Assembly: GCF_014705705.1 (NCBI RefSeq)
Contig: NZ_JACXLD010000002.1
Location: forward strand, 186,001-250,000
Source of the DNA: Spongiibacter pelagi
GTDB taxonomy: Bacteria; Pseudomonadota; Gammaproteobacteria; Pseudomonadales; Spongiibacteraceae
Reading direction: 5' to 3'
DNA length: 64,000 nt
A model generated the notes under the pieces. That model had not been told where the DNA came from and ran no database searches. It saw only the letters and a program-made list of their open reading frames with translations. A program made the position numbers and the translations under genes. Below, piece after piece: positions 7,777 through 14,859 of this stretch. Each line of letters opens with the position of its first letter. Position 1 is the stretch's first letter.

Positions 7777-8593
7777 GATTATTCCTTGCTTGCGGATGGT
7801 TTACATCCTTTTCTGCCTTGGTGCGACTCTGATAAAGGCCGCTAAAAAGAAACGCAAGACTACTCAGTAATACGATGAAATACGCCGCAATTTGCACAGG
7901 CGCAGGGCTGGCTTCGTAGCCGATAAGTGCATACATCAACTGGCCGAGCACACTGTCTTCGGCGATCAAACCACTGCTGTCCCAAACCTGACCATCGGGC
8001 AGCCAGTCCGCTTGAATAAGCATTTTGCAAGCCTGCAGTATCATGCCCGCCGCAATCAGGCTGGCAATAATGGCGTTGATACGCAGCCCGTACTGTTCCT
8101 TAAAACTGCCGAGCCAGAAATAGAATAAAGCGCCGACACTAAAGCCTAAGCCAACACCTATTGCAGAACCTGCGAACAGGCTATTGCGCAATTCGGGAGA
8201 GGGGATGAATGCGGACAGATAAAGATAAATCTCGGCGCCTTCTCTGGCGATGGCAATAATGGTTACCCCAATCATCAGGGCGTAGAGTTTGCCGGCAGGG
8301 CGTGAATTTTCTTTAACTCTGATGAAGTGCCCATACATGGTTAAGGGCAGCAGAACGCTTAATAAGATTAGCGAGAAGGCGTCGAAAATTTCCTGACCCA
8401 CGCCATCAAATAGGTTGGCAATAGTACTGAGTTGGGAAGCATAGCCAATGGAGGCCAATAAACCGATACCAATGGCAGGTAATAGCCAGCGATTATTAAG
8501 TCCACTGCGCTGCGCACTTGCCATAAATAGGCTCAAGATAAGTACCGCTTCTAATACTTCGCGCAGTAGGATGATGACACTGGTGGATAACAT
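7766..8593 (-). CDS. FTR1-family iron permease
   Basis: A 275-residue inner-membrane protein with about seven hydrophobic segments. Two RExxE-type iron-binding motifs are present: 'LLREVLEAVLIL' near residue 12 and 'AREGAEIYLYL' near 120, the signature of Fe(III)-translocating FTR1/EfeU permeases. No EfeO/EfeB partners are adjacent. Instead a small periplasmic cupredoxin lies immediately upstream and an outer-membrane barrel downstream. The start is 9 bases after the cupredoxin stop. Confidence 0.92.
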   Translation of the reverse strand: MLSTSVIILLREVLEAVLILSLFMASAQRSGLNNRWLLPAIGIGLLASIGYASQLSTIANLFDGVGQEIFDAFSLILLSVLLPLTMYGHFIRVKENSRPAGKLYALMIGVTIIAIAREGAEIYLYLSAFIPSPELRNSLFAGSAIGVGLGFSVGALFYFWLGSFKEQYGLRINAIIASLIAAGMILQACKMLIQADWLPDGQVWDSSGLIAEDSVLGQLMYALIGYEASPAPVQIAAYFIVLLSSLAFLFSGLYQSRTKAEKDVNHPQARNNHAA

Positions 8594-8602
8594 GATCAGT
8601 TC

Positions 8603-8962
8603 CTATTCTGCGATGATTTCGCCCTGGGCGGTCTTGGGGTTAAATTCGCCAAAAAACGGATATTTTCCCGGCGGTAACGGCCCAATAAAAATTACCGCTT
8701 TTTGTCCACCCAGAATGACTTTCTCTCGATTTAATTCGTAGCTTTCAAATTCCTCTGGTGTTTTGTCGGTATTGTGAACCAGCAATTTAATCTTGGTGTT
8801 GGCAGGTATGCTAAGCGTGGATGGCTCAAATAAATGATTGCGAATTTGCAACTCAAAAACCGGCTTGCCCGCGTACGCAGCGCTGGAACCCATGATCATT
8901 AATAGGCTCAGCAAGAATAGTGTGTGCAACTTGTTCGATTTACAGGGCATCACGCGGATCAT
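8603..8962 (-). CDS. Periplasmic cupredoxin-domain protein
   Basis: 119 residues. The signal peptide ends near 'SSAAYAGK'. The mature ~90 residues form a single cupredoxin-like fold with 'LFEPSTLSIPANTKIKLLVHN' type strands and a Pro-Gly-Lys-Tyr loop near the C-terminus. This resembles the small N-terminal cupredoxin of EfeO and the stand-alone partners of FTR1 permeases, which may oxidise or bind iron for the permease. A classical type-1 copper set (Cys plus two His and Met) is not apparent: the mature protein has no Cys. The ATG at 8962 is preceded by AGGA at good spacing. Confidence 0.82.
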   Translation of the reverse strand: MIRVMPCKSNKLHTLFLLSLLMIMGSSAAYAGKPVFELQIRNHLFEPSTLSIPANTKIKLLVHNTDKTPEEFESYELNREKVILGGQKAVIFIGPLPPGKYPFFGEFNPKTAQGEIIAE

Positions 8963-8964
8963 TT

Positions 8965-10299
8965 TTAGGATTCCTGTTTGGTCTTGGGCGGTTGGGGAAA
9001 ATCCACATGAATTGCCAAGCCTTGATGATCAATTCCTTTTCCCGCGCTGAGTTTGGCACTGTGTAGTTCGGCAATTCGGCTGACAATCGACAGCCCTAAG
9101 CCACAGCCGCTTTCACCGGAGTTGTGCCGGTCGCCGCCCGCTCGATAAAAACGCTCAAAAATGCGCTCACGATCCTTGTCTTCAATGCCGGGTCCATTGT
9201 CACGCACGGTTAACGTAACCGTTTTGCTATTGCGAATATCAATTTCTATCTGTGCGCCGTTTGGACAATATTTCATAGCGTTGCGCAGCAGGTTTTCAAT
9301 GAGGATTTGCAGGGTAAAACGATCGCCATGAATTGTTGCAGATTCTCCAAGTAGGGCAATCTGCTGCCCGCGTTTGGCAAACTCTGGATACAGTTTGGCG
9401 ATGATTTCACGACAGAATTTTTGCAATTCTATTGGCAAAAATTGACTGGGGAAGGTTTCTGCCGTGGTGCGGTTAAGCAGGAGTAATTGCTCCACCAGAT
9501 GAGACAGTCGTTCAACATCTGGAGCCAGTTTTGTCAGCGCTTCGGCAGCGTGTTCAGGTTGTGCCAATCCATTATGTAGGTGCATTGAAATCGCGCTGAT
9601 TGGGGTGCGAAGCTCATGGGCGGCATCGGCGGAAAAACGCCGTTCGCGTTCAAAAGCATCGCCCAATCGTTGCAGAGAATGGTTCACCGCGCTTACGACT
9701 GGAGCGAGTTCGTCTGGCGGCGATTCAAGATTGATTGCGGAAAAATCATCGGTTGCCTTGTGTTTTAGTTGCTCGGCAAGGTCGCGCAAACTGCGCAGCC
9801 CGTAGCCGATGATCAGCCAGATAATTAATGCGGTGGCAGGCAGTACTAGCAGGACAGGAATAACCGATTGTAAGACCACGGACTCGGCGAGCCGATAACG
9901 AAGATCGCTGCGCTCTGCAATCACGACTCGGCGGCTTTGTGTTTCGTTTTCTAAACTGAAAATGCGCCAGCGATAACCGCCAAAATTAGCTTCACTAAAA
10001 CCACTTTCGGCACTGATGGGGGTCGTCGGTGTGCGACTGGATCGCCATAGTATGTTTCCGTTAGCGTCAATTAACTGGAAAACACTGGCATTGTCGATAT
10101 CGGATGCTGGAGCAGCAGGTGTGCTTAGTTGAGCAATGGGCGTATCCAGCAGGCGCTCTGCAGAAGCCCGAAGCTGTTGATCAAAAATGGCCTGCGCCTC
10201 ATTCATACTGCTGCGATAACCCTGCAGAGAGGCGAGAAAGGTGCCCAGAGAAAATACGGCTAATATGCTGATGATTAGAAAGCGGCGCAGCGAGGTCAT
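8965..10299 (-). CDS. Sensor histidine kinase, QseC/PmrB-like
   Basis: A 444-residue kinase. A first transmembrane helix lies near residues 7-27, then a ~120-residue periplasmic sensor, and a second helix near 145-168. HAMP, then the H-box 'DAAHELRTPISAIS', follow. The ATPase has 'NLLRNAMKY' (N), 'DNGPGIEDKD' (G1) and 'GCGLGLSIV' (G2). It overlaps the regulator gene by 4 bases, with the cupredoxin, FTR1 and barrel genes directly downstream, so it is probably part of an iron- or envelope-responsive circuit. The signal is unknown; PmrB-type kinases can sense Fe(III), which would fit the neighbours. Confidence 0.93.
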   Translation of the reverse strand: MTSLRRFLIISILAVFSLGTFLASLQGYRSSMNEAQAIFDQQLRASAERLLDTPIAQLSTPAAPASDIDNASVFQLIDANGNILWRSSRTPTTPISAESGFSEANFGGYRWRIFSLENETQSRRVVIAERSDLRYRLAESVVLQSVIPVLLVLPATALIIWLIIGYGLRSLRDLAEQLKHKATDDFSAINLESPPDELAPVVSAVNHSLQRLGDAFERERRFSADAAHELRTPISAISMHLHNGLAQPEHAAEALTKLAPDVERLSHLVEQLLLLNRTTAETFPSQFLPIELQKFCREIIAKLYPEFAKRGQQIALLGESATIHGDRFTLQILIENLLRNAMKYCPNGAQIEIDIRNSKTVTLTVRDNGPGIEDKDRERIFERFYRAGGDRHNSGESGCGLGLSIVSRIAELHSAKLSAGKGIDHQGLAIHVDFPQPPKTKQES

Positions 10300-10958
10300 T
10301 CTGCCTGCCCTAATATATAGCCGACGCCGCGAATGGTTTTAATTAATTCGCTGCCCAGTTTCTTGCGCAGATTATGGATGTGCACATCGACGGTATTGCT
10401 GCTGATTTCGTCGCCCCAGCTATACAGTTTTTCCTCAAGTTGTTCTCGGCTAAACACTTGGCCGGGACGATCGGCAAGGGCGCGGAGAATCGCAAATTCC
10501 CGGCGCGAAATTTTTTGTTCTTCGCCGCGCAGCTTGACCTGATGGCTGGCGATATTAATGCTGATTTCACCAATGTGTATTTCTGTTGTTTGTACTTGGC
10601 CGCCGCGCCGACACAGCACGCGGATACGGGCCAGTAATTCTTCAAAGGCAAAGGGTTTGGTTAAGTAATCATCGGCGCCAGCATCCAGACCGGAAATTTT
10701 TTGTTGGAGCCCATCGCGTGCGGTAAGAATTAACACCGGTGTGGTGAGTTTGTCTCGGCGGAGCTGATTGAGTAGTTCCAGCCCATCCTGATCCGGCAGG
10801 CCGAGGTCGAGAATGAGTACATCGTATTGACCTGCTCCCATGTATTGCAACGCGCTGTGCGCTGTGGCGGCATGATCCGTGGCATAGCCGGCTCGCTGCA
10901 GGCCGGTGCTTATGCCATCGGCCAGTGAGAGATCATCTTCAATAAGTAATATTCGCAT
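10296..10958 (-). CDS. OmpR/PhoB-family response regulator
   Basis: 220 residues. The receiver domain has the acidic pair 'EDD', phosphoacceptor Asp in 'LILDLGLPDQDG' and Lys in 'LTKPFAFEELLA'. The C-terminal winged helix includes 'SRREFAILRALADRPG' and 'VDVHIHNLRKKLG', as in QseB/PmrA regulators. It heads the two-component/iron module. A PmrA-type direct repeat lies at 14807-14823 upstream of the first gene on this strand, an attractive target. The 47 bases separating it from the SDR gene contain no evident terminator or strong promoter. Confidence 0.94.
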   Translation of the reverse strand: MRILLIEDDLSLADGISTGLQRAGYATDHAATAHSALQYMGAGQYDVLILDLGLPDQDGLELLNQLRRDKLTTPVLILTARDGLQQKISGLDAGADDYLTKPFAFEELLARIRVLCRRGGQVQTTEIHIGEISINIASHQVKLRGEEQKISRREFAILRALADRPGQVFSREQLEEKLYSWGDEISSNTVDVHIHNLRKKLGSELIKTIRGVGYILGQAE

Positions 10959-11005
10959 AGGCGAGTTTTAGCCTGTCGCGGCCACTTGCGCAATCCCTTG
11001 GTATT

Positions 11006-11788
11006 TTATTTATTGAGTGCGAAGTGCCGACGAATTATCGGCAGTTGCTTGCTCAATGCCTTGCCGACCACGGATGGAAATAGGGCGTTAAGTTTGACAA
11101 AAAAACGCTCTGGCCAACCGAGAAAATGGTGCTGACTTTGGCTTTTTTCTATTAGCTTCAATACTGCATGGGCGACAATGCTGGGCTCATCCACTTGATT
11201 GCCCAGCTCCTTATTCAATGCATTTACTGCCGGGCTATTCATTTCGGTATTCACTGCGCGGGGTGCCAAATAGTGGATGGCGATGGCTTGGTCAGCCAGT
11301 TCACGCTGCAAAGATTCGGTAAAGCCGCGTAAACCAAATTTGCTGGCGCAATAAAGACTGAAGCCGGGATAGCCGATACTGCCGAAACTGGAACCGATAT
11401 TGATAATGCGCGCCTCTGAACTTTTTAACAGAGTGGGCAACAGGTTTTGAGTCAGGCGAATGGGAGCGATTAAATTCACTGCCATTAATTGCTCAAGCGA
11501 GTCAGCGTCCTGTTGTATATCGCCAAACCAAGATAAGCCGGCGTTATTGATGAGTGCATCCAGTGGTAGTGCCGTCAGCTTTTCACAGCACGATTGCAAT
11601 TGAGCCTCATCGCTGAGATCAACGGTAAAACAGCTGTGATTCCCCGGCAATTGCTGTTGCAGGTTTGCCAGACTATGAGCGTTACGGCCGAGTAGCACTA
11701 GGCGATGACCGGCGGCGGCCAATTCTTTAGCAATAGCTTGCCCGATTCCGCCAGTGGCACCCGTGAGTACGATAGTTAATGGTTTCAT
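11006..11788 (-). CDS. SDR-family oxidoreductase of the thermostable-hemolysin cluster
   Basis: A 260-residue NAD(P)-dependent SDR. It has 'TGATGGIGQAIA', 'NNAGLSW', catalytic 'NIGSSFGSIG' with 'YCASK', and 'APRAVNTEM'. A basic C-terminal segment ('FVKLNALFPSVVGKAL... IIRRHF') resembles fatty-acyl or membrane-associated SDRs. It lies 22 bases after the di-iron oxidase and is the fourth gene of the cluster starting at 14760. It could reduce or oxidise the product of the ligase/oxidase pair; the substrate is unknown. Confidence 0.85.
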   Translation of the reverse strand: MKPLTIVLTGATGGIGQAIAKELAAAGHRLVLLGRNAHSLANLQQQLPGNHSCFTVDLSDEAQLQSCCEKLTALPLDALINNAGLSWFGDIQQDADSLEQLMAVNLIAPIRLTQNLLPTLLKSSEARIINIGSSFGSIGYPGFSLYCASKFGLRGFTESLQRELADQAIAIHYLAPRAVNTEMNSPAVNALNKELGNQVDEPSIVAHAVLKLIEKSQSQHHFLGWPERFFVKLNALFPSVVGKALSKQLPIIRRHFALNK

Positions 11789-11810
11789 GGCTAAAGTCCT
11801 TGTGCGTAGC

Positions 11811-12482
11811 TCAGGCAGCCTGACGTTGTTCAGAGCCCGATTCCAGATCGCGGAAAATATTGCCGTAGAGCTGATAAAACATTTTCGCGCGATGAATGAT
11901 TTCAGCCTGATCGCCTTCGTCGGTGATCTTGTCCATTAACTTTTCAAAGAAGGCGACGTGCTCAATATCCAGAGCGCCGTGGGACTTTAAATAACTGAAC
12001 GCTTTATTGGGTAAATTCAAACTTTGTTGAATCGCCGCTGCGGCGTTATCTGCCACGGCAATACTGGTACCTTCCAAGACCATGACCATGCCGAAAAATC
12101 CGACTGGATTCCCGCGTGTAACCGTGTCGTAAGCGTAAGCGACCATCAGTTCAGCGGCGCTATCGGGGCGGCTGTGGCGTACCGACTCTTTGTCACCTTG
12201 GCAGGCGGCAATATCATTCAATATCCATTCTTGATGGCCAACTTCCTCTTCAATATATTCGGCAACCGCTTCACGCAGCCATTCATGGTGATCTGGCAAG
12301 CGAGCGCCACAGGCCATGAGCAGCGGCACGGTATGTTTTACGTGGTGGAAAGCCTGACTTAAAAACGCGATGTAATCTGCACGGCTGAGTCCACCTGTAA
12401 GAGCTCGTTGGATAAACGGCTGAGACGTCAGATATTGGCGTTCTGCTGCGGTTTCAGCTTGCAAGCGTGCGTAAAAGCTCAT
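11811..12482 (-). CDS. TenA/haem-oxygenase-like di-iron oxidase candidate
   Basis: 223 all-helical residues. The start is fixed by AAAGGAG in front of the ATG at 12482, giving a 29-base overlap with the ligase gene. Candidate metal ligands are E80 and H83 ('EEEVGHQEW'), E137 ('VLEGTS'), H168, D172 and H175 ('HGALDIEHV'). The H-x3-D-x2-H arrangement and spacing to E137 and H83 resemble haem-oxygenase-like di-iron oxidases such as CADD, SznF and UndA. The catalytic Cys of true TenA thiaminases is not evident. It probably oxidises an activated substrate made by the adjacent ligase. Confidence 0.78.
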   Translation of the reverse strand: MSFYARLQAETAAERQYLTSQPFIQRALTGGLSRADYIAFLSQAFHHVKHTVPLLMACGARLPDHHEWLREAVAEYIEEEVGHQEWILNDIAACQGDKESVRHSRPDSAAELMVAYAYDTVTRGNPVGFFGMVMVLEGTSIAVADNAAAAIQQSLNLPNKAFSYLKSHGALDIEHVAFFEKLMDKITDEGDQAEIIHRAKMFYQLYGNIFRDLESGSEQRQAA

Positions 12483-14034
12483 CGTATTCTCCTTTAGATG
12501 AATCTGGGTAGTTGGCATAGCAGGTGTCAATTTCGGCGGCGTAATGTTCCAGAATTTTGGGCCGGCGCAGTCTGCCATTGGCGGTTAACAGTTCATTCGT
12601 TGTTGTGAAAGGGTGTTCAAGGGCAAGCCAGCATTTGATCTGGGCATAATCGGGTAGCCGGCTATTTAATCGTTGAATTGCGTGATCGATGGCTTGGGTG
12701 TCGGCAGCAGTTTCGGCATCGATTGCTGGGTAAATTAAAGCGCTGCAATAGGGGCGGTCGTCGCCGACCACAATGCACTGCACAATACCGGGTATGGCGA
12801 GTAACTCACTCTCTAGCCACTCAGGGGAAATATTGCGGCCATAGCTGCTGACCAGCACATTTTTGCGGCGTCCCTGAAGTAGCAAGAAGCCGTCATTGTT
12901 AATTTCGCCTAGATCGCCGGTGGCGACCTCGATATTGGTTTGGCTTGATTCATCCCCCAGATAGCCGAGAAAGCTATTACCGCTAACGATAATTTCACCT
13001 TGCTCAAACCGCAGATGGCAGTGGTTGAGGAGTTTGCCTGCGCTGCCGGGTAGGTCGGCATTGGGTGTATTCAGGGTCAATACCGAAGCGCACTCAGAAA
13101 GGCCGTAACCCTCATATACCGGCAAGCCGAATTGGCGAGCCTGCAGGATTTGACTCACCGCGACTCTGGCACCACCGACTGCAACAAATTTAAGTGAAGA
13201 GGGCGCTTGCCAGCCTTGTTCGCAAGCCTCGCACAGGCTTTTAAGAATTTGCGGCAAGACAATGGCGCTGTTGGGCCGGTAGTGGTCTAAAGCATTAGCG
13301 AGCTGATTGATATTCAGACTGGAGCTGCCGCCCCAACCAAGTGTGGCTAAGCCGGGAAGAAACACCGTGGCGCCACGTAGTAGTGCCGCATAAACCCCGG
13401 CGACATTTTCCAGCAGGGTGGCCAATGGCAGCACGGCCAGATGAGATTCCAGACCGAGACCGGAAAGCGCGCTATTTACCGCGCTCGCGGTGCGGCATTG
13501 ATTTTCAGTGGAAAGACAAACGCCTTTAGCTTGCGACGTTGAGCCCGAGGTGTAAGTGATTTTGCTGGTGCCTTGAGGAAATTCCACACAGCTAGAAGAC
13601 GCCGAATCCAGATGAACATAGCGGAGTGTAGACAGGCTGTTTAGTGCGCAGCCCTGTGGCGCTGTATCGCTAATCAGAATTTGTGCCCGGCTATTGTCTA
13701 AGGCGTTTTGACGCTGCTCGGCAGAAAAATAGGCGGGCAGTGGGATTAGGCAAATTTCCGCTGCCTGACAGGCCAGATCAACCACAATCCATTCCGGGCT
13801 ATTATCGGCGAGTAAGGCGATAGTGGAGGCATTCAATGCCTTCAATTCTGCGGCGAGCGTTTTAACGGTTTGCCACAACACAGCGTAGCTAAACATGCTG
13901 TGTTCACCGTGAAGTGCAATACCTTTAAGTGCAATGGTTTCGCCGCGCTCCTTGGCCCAATGCGCAATATGTGCAAGTAGGGCAGGTTGAACGGCTGTTT
14001 GCTTGGCTGTTTGCTTGGCGTGCGGCTTCATCAT
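12454..14034 (-). CDS. AMP-forming acyl/aryl ligase
   Basis: A 526-residue adenylate-forming enzyme. Core motifs are 'ITYTSGSTSQAKGV' (P-loop), 'YEGYGLSEC' (A5), 'ATGDLGEI' (A7) and 'RKNVLVSSYGRNISPE' (A8 hinge). In the C-terminal lid the A10 catalytic Lys appears replaced: the sequence is 'TANGRLRRPKI' where 'NGKxxR' would be expected, with a Lys five residues later. It would activate a carboxylic acid as the adenylate and perhaps load CoA; no carrier-protein domain is attached. It lies 6 bases after the thermostable-hemolysin gene. Adjacent ATGs at 14034 and 14031 are both possible. Confidence 0.88.
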   Translation of the reverse strand: MMKPHAKQTAKQTAVQPALLAHIAHWAKERGETIALKGIALHGEHSMFSYAVLWQTVKTLAAELKALNASTIALLADNSPEWIVVDLACQAAEICLIPLPAYFSAEQRQNALDNSRAQILISDTAPQGCALNSLSTLRYVHLDSASSSCVEFPQGTSKITYTSGSTSQAKGVCLSTENQCRTASAVNSALSGLGLESHLAVLPLATLLENVAGVYAALLRGATVFLPGLATLGWGGSSSLNINQLANALDHYRPNSAIVLPQILKSLCEACEQGWQAPSSLKFVAVGGARVAVSQILQARQFGLPVYEGYGLSECASVLTLNTPNADLPGSAGKLLNHCHLRFEQGEIIVSGNSFLGYLGDESSQTNIEVATGDLGEINNDGFLLLQGRRKNVLVSSYGRNISPEWLESELLAIPGIVQCIVVGDDRPYCSALIYPAIDAETAADTQAIDHAIQRLNSRLPDYAQIKCWLALEHPFTTTNELLTANGRLRRPKILEHYAAEIDTCYANYPDSSKGEYDELLRTLAS

Positions 14035-14040
14035 GGATTC

Positions 14041-14760
14041 CTAAGCCTGCATTACCGGTGCTTGGCCCAAGCTGGCTTCGCAGCTTTGCAACATACTGGC
14101 GGTAAGCGGGTGACGTTGTAGAACTTGCAGGGCTTTGCGGGCATTCACGGCAATTACCGCCGGATTGGAATGGTAGTAACTGCCCCACTGGCTTTGGGCT
14201 TCCCCGAGTCGAGCGGGGTCTGCTTCGGCAAGAAAAAACTGCTTCAGCTTAAGTCGATTAAGTAATTTTTGTACCTCGGGGGTGGCGGTGAAAATCGCCC
14301 AAGTTACACCCTGCTGACACAGCAATAAGGTGAGCGCGGTAAACAGCATTTGGCTGGCGCCGCGCTGGGTCGCAACCAAATTGCCAATTTCCATAAGATC
14401 CGATCTGGACACGGTTTTGCCGATTTTTTCTGACAATATGACTTCGGCTGGTACATCTAGGTAGGTTTCTAGAAACAGGGCGCGGCTATCTGTGCCGCGA
14501 CGCATCCCTAGTGCTGCGCGCAAATCTTGTTGGCAGCCACTATTAATCGCTCCGCGGTGCATAAGCAGTAATTCAGGCATGAATTCACTGATTTCGGCCC
14601 CGTAACTCAGGCGGAATTTTTCAGCAATATAGCTTTCACTCAGTTTTCTACCGGGTTCAAAGGCCGTAATCACTGAAAATTGGGGCGCTGAGGACGATGC
14701 CCCCAGAGTATTTTCAGTGGCGGTAAAGCGGCGGCTGTTGACGGGTAGTGAGAGCGACAT
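14041..14760 (-). CDS. Thermostable hemolysin-family protein (GNAT-like)
   Basis: A 239-residue protein of the family named after a Vibrio thermostable hemolysin. There is no signal peptide or pore-like region. The central part, 'RSDLMEIGNLVATQRGASQM' followed by an amphipathic helix and 'FTATPEVQKLLNRL', looks like a GNAT/autoinducer-synthase-like acyltransferase fold. First gene of a four-gene cluster with ligase, di-iron oxidase and SDR, so a biosynthetic role is more likely than cytolysis. CAGGAG lies upstream of the ATG at 14760, and a PmrA-type box about 50 bases further up. Family call good; activity unknown. Confidence 0.82.
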   Translation of the reverse strand: MSLSLPVNSRRFTATENTLGASSSAPQFSVITAFEPGRKLSESYIAEKFRLSYGAEISEFMPELLLMHRGAINSGCQQDLRAALGMRRGTDSRALFLETYLDVPAEVILSEKIGKTVSRSDLMEIGNLVATQRGASQMLFTALTLLLCQQGVTWAIFTATPEVQKLLNRLKLKQFFLAEADPARLGEAQSQWGSYYHSNPAVIAVNARKALQVLQRHPLTASMLQSCEASLGQAPVMQA

Positions 14761-14806
14761 GGCCTACTCCTGGATATCGTTGATGAGTCCAGAGTAGGCA
14801 GGTCAA

Positions 14807-14823
14807 ATTAAGGAAATCTTAAG
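14807..14823 (-). promoter_or_regulatory. PmrA/QseB-type regulator box
   Basis: Read on the - strand, CTTAAG-ATTTC-CTTAAT: two hexamer half-sites in direct repeat with 5-base spacing, matching the YTTAAK-N5-YTTAAK box recognised by PmrA/QseB-type regulators. It lies 47-63 bases upstream of the thermostable-hemolysin start, where an activator would bind, with 'TTGACC' immediately downstream. The OmpR-type regulator at 10296-10958 on the same strand is the obvious candidate to bind it. Confidence 0.6.
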
Positions 14824-14859
14824 AAATAGATTGCCTGTGGAAATTACCTAGTGGCTGGT

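Noticed and set aside
11811-12482. TenA thiaminase of thiamine salvage
   Set aside because: The TenA catalytic Cys is not evident, the di-iron ligand pattern is present instead, and no thiamine genes or TPP riboswitch are nearby.
14041-14760. Secreted hemolysin toxin
   Set aside because: No signal peptide or membrane-inserting segment; the fold pattern is GNAT-like and the gene sits with biosynthetic enzymes.
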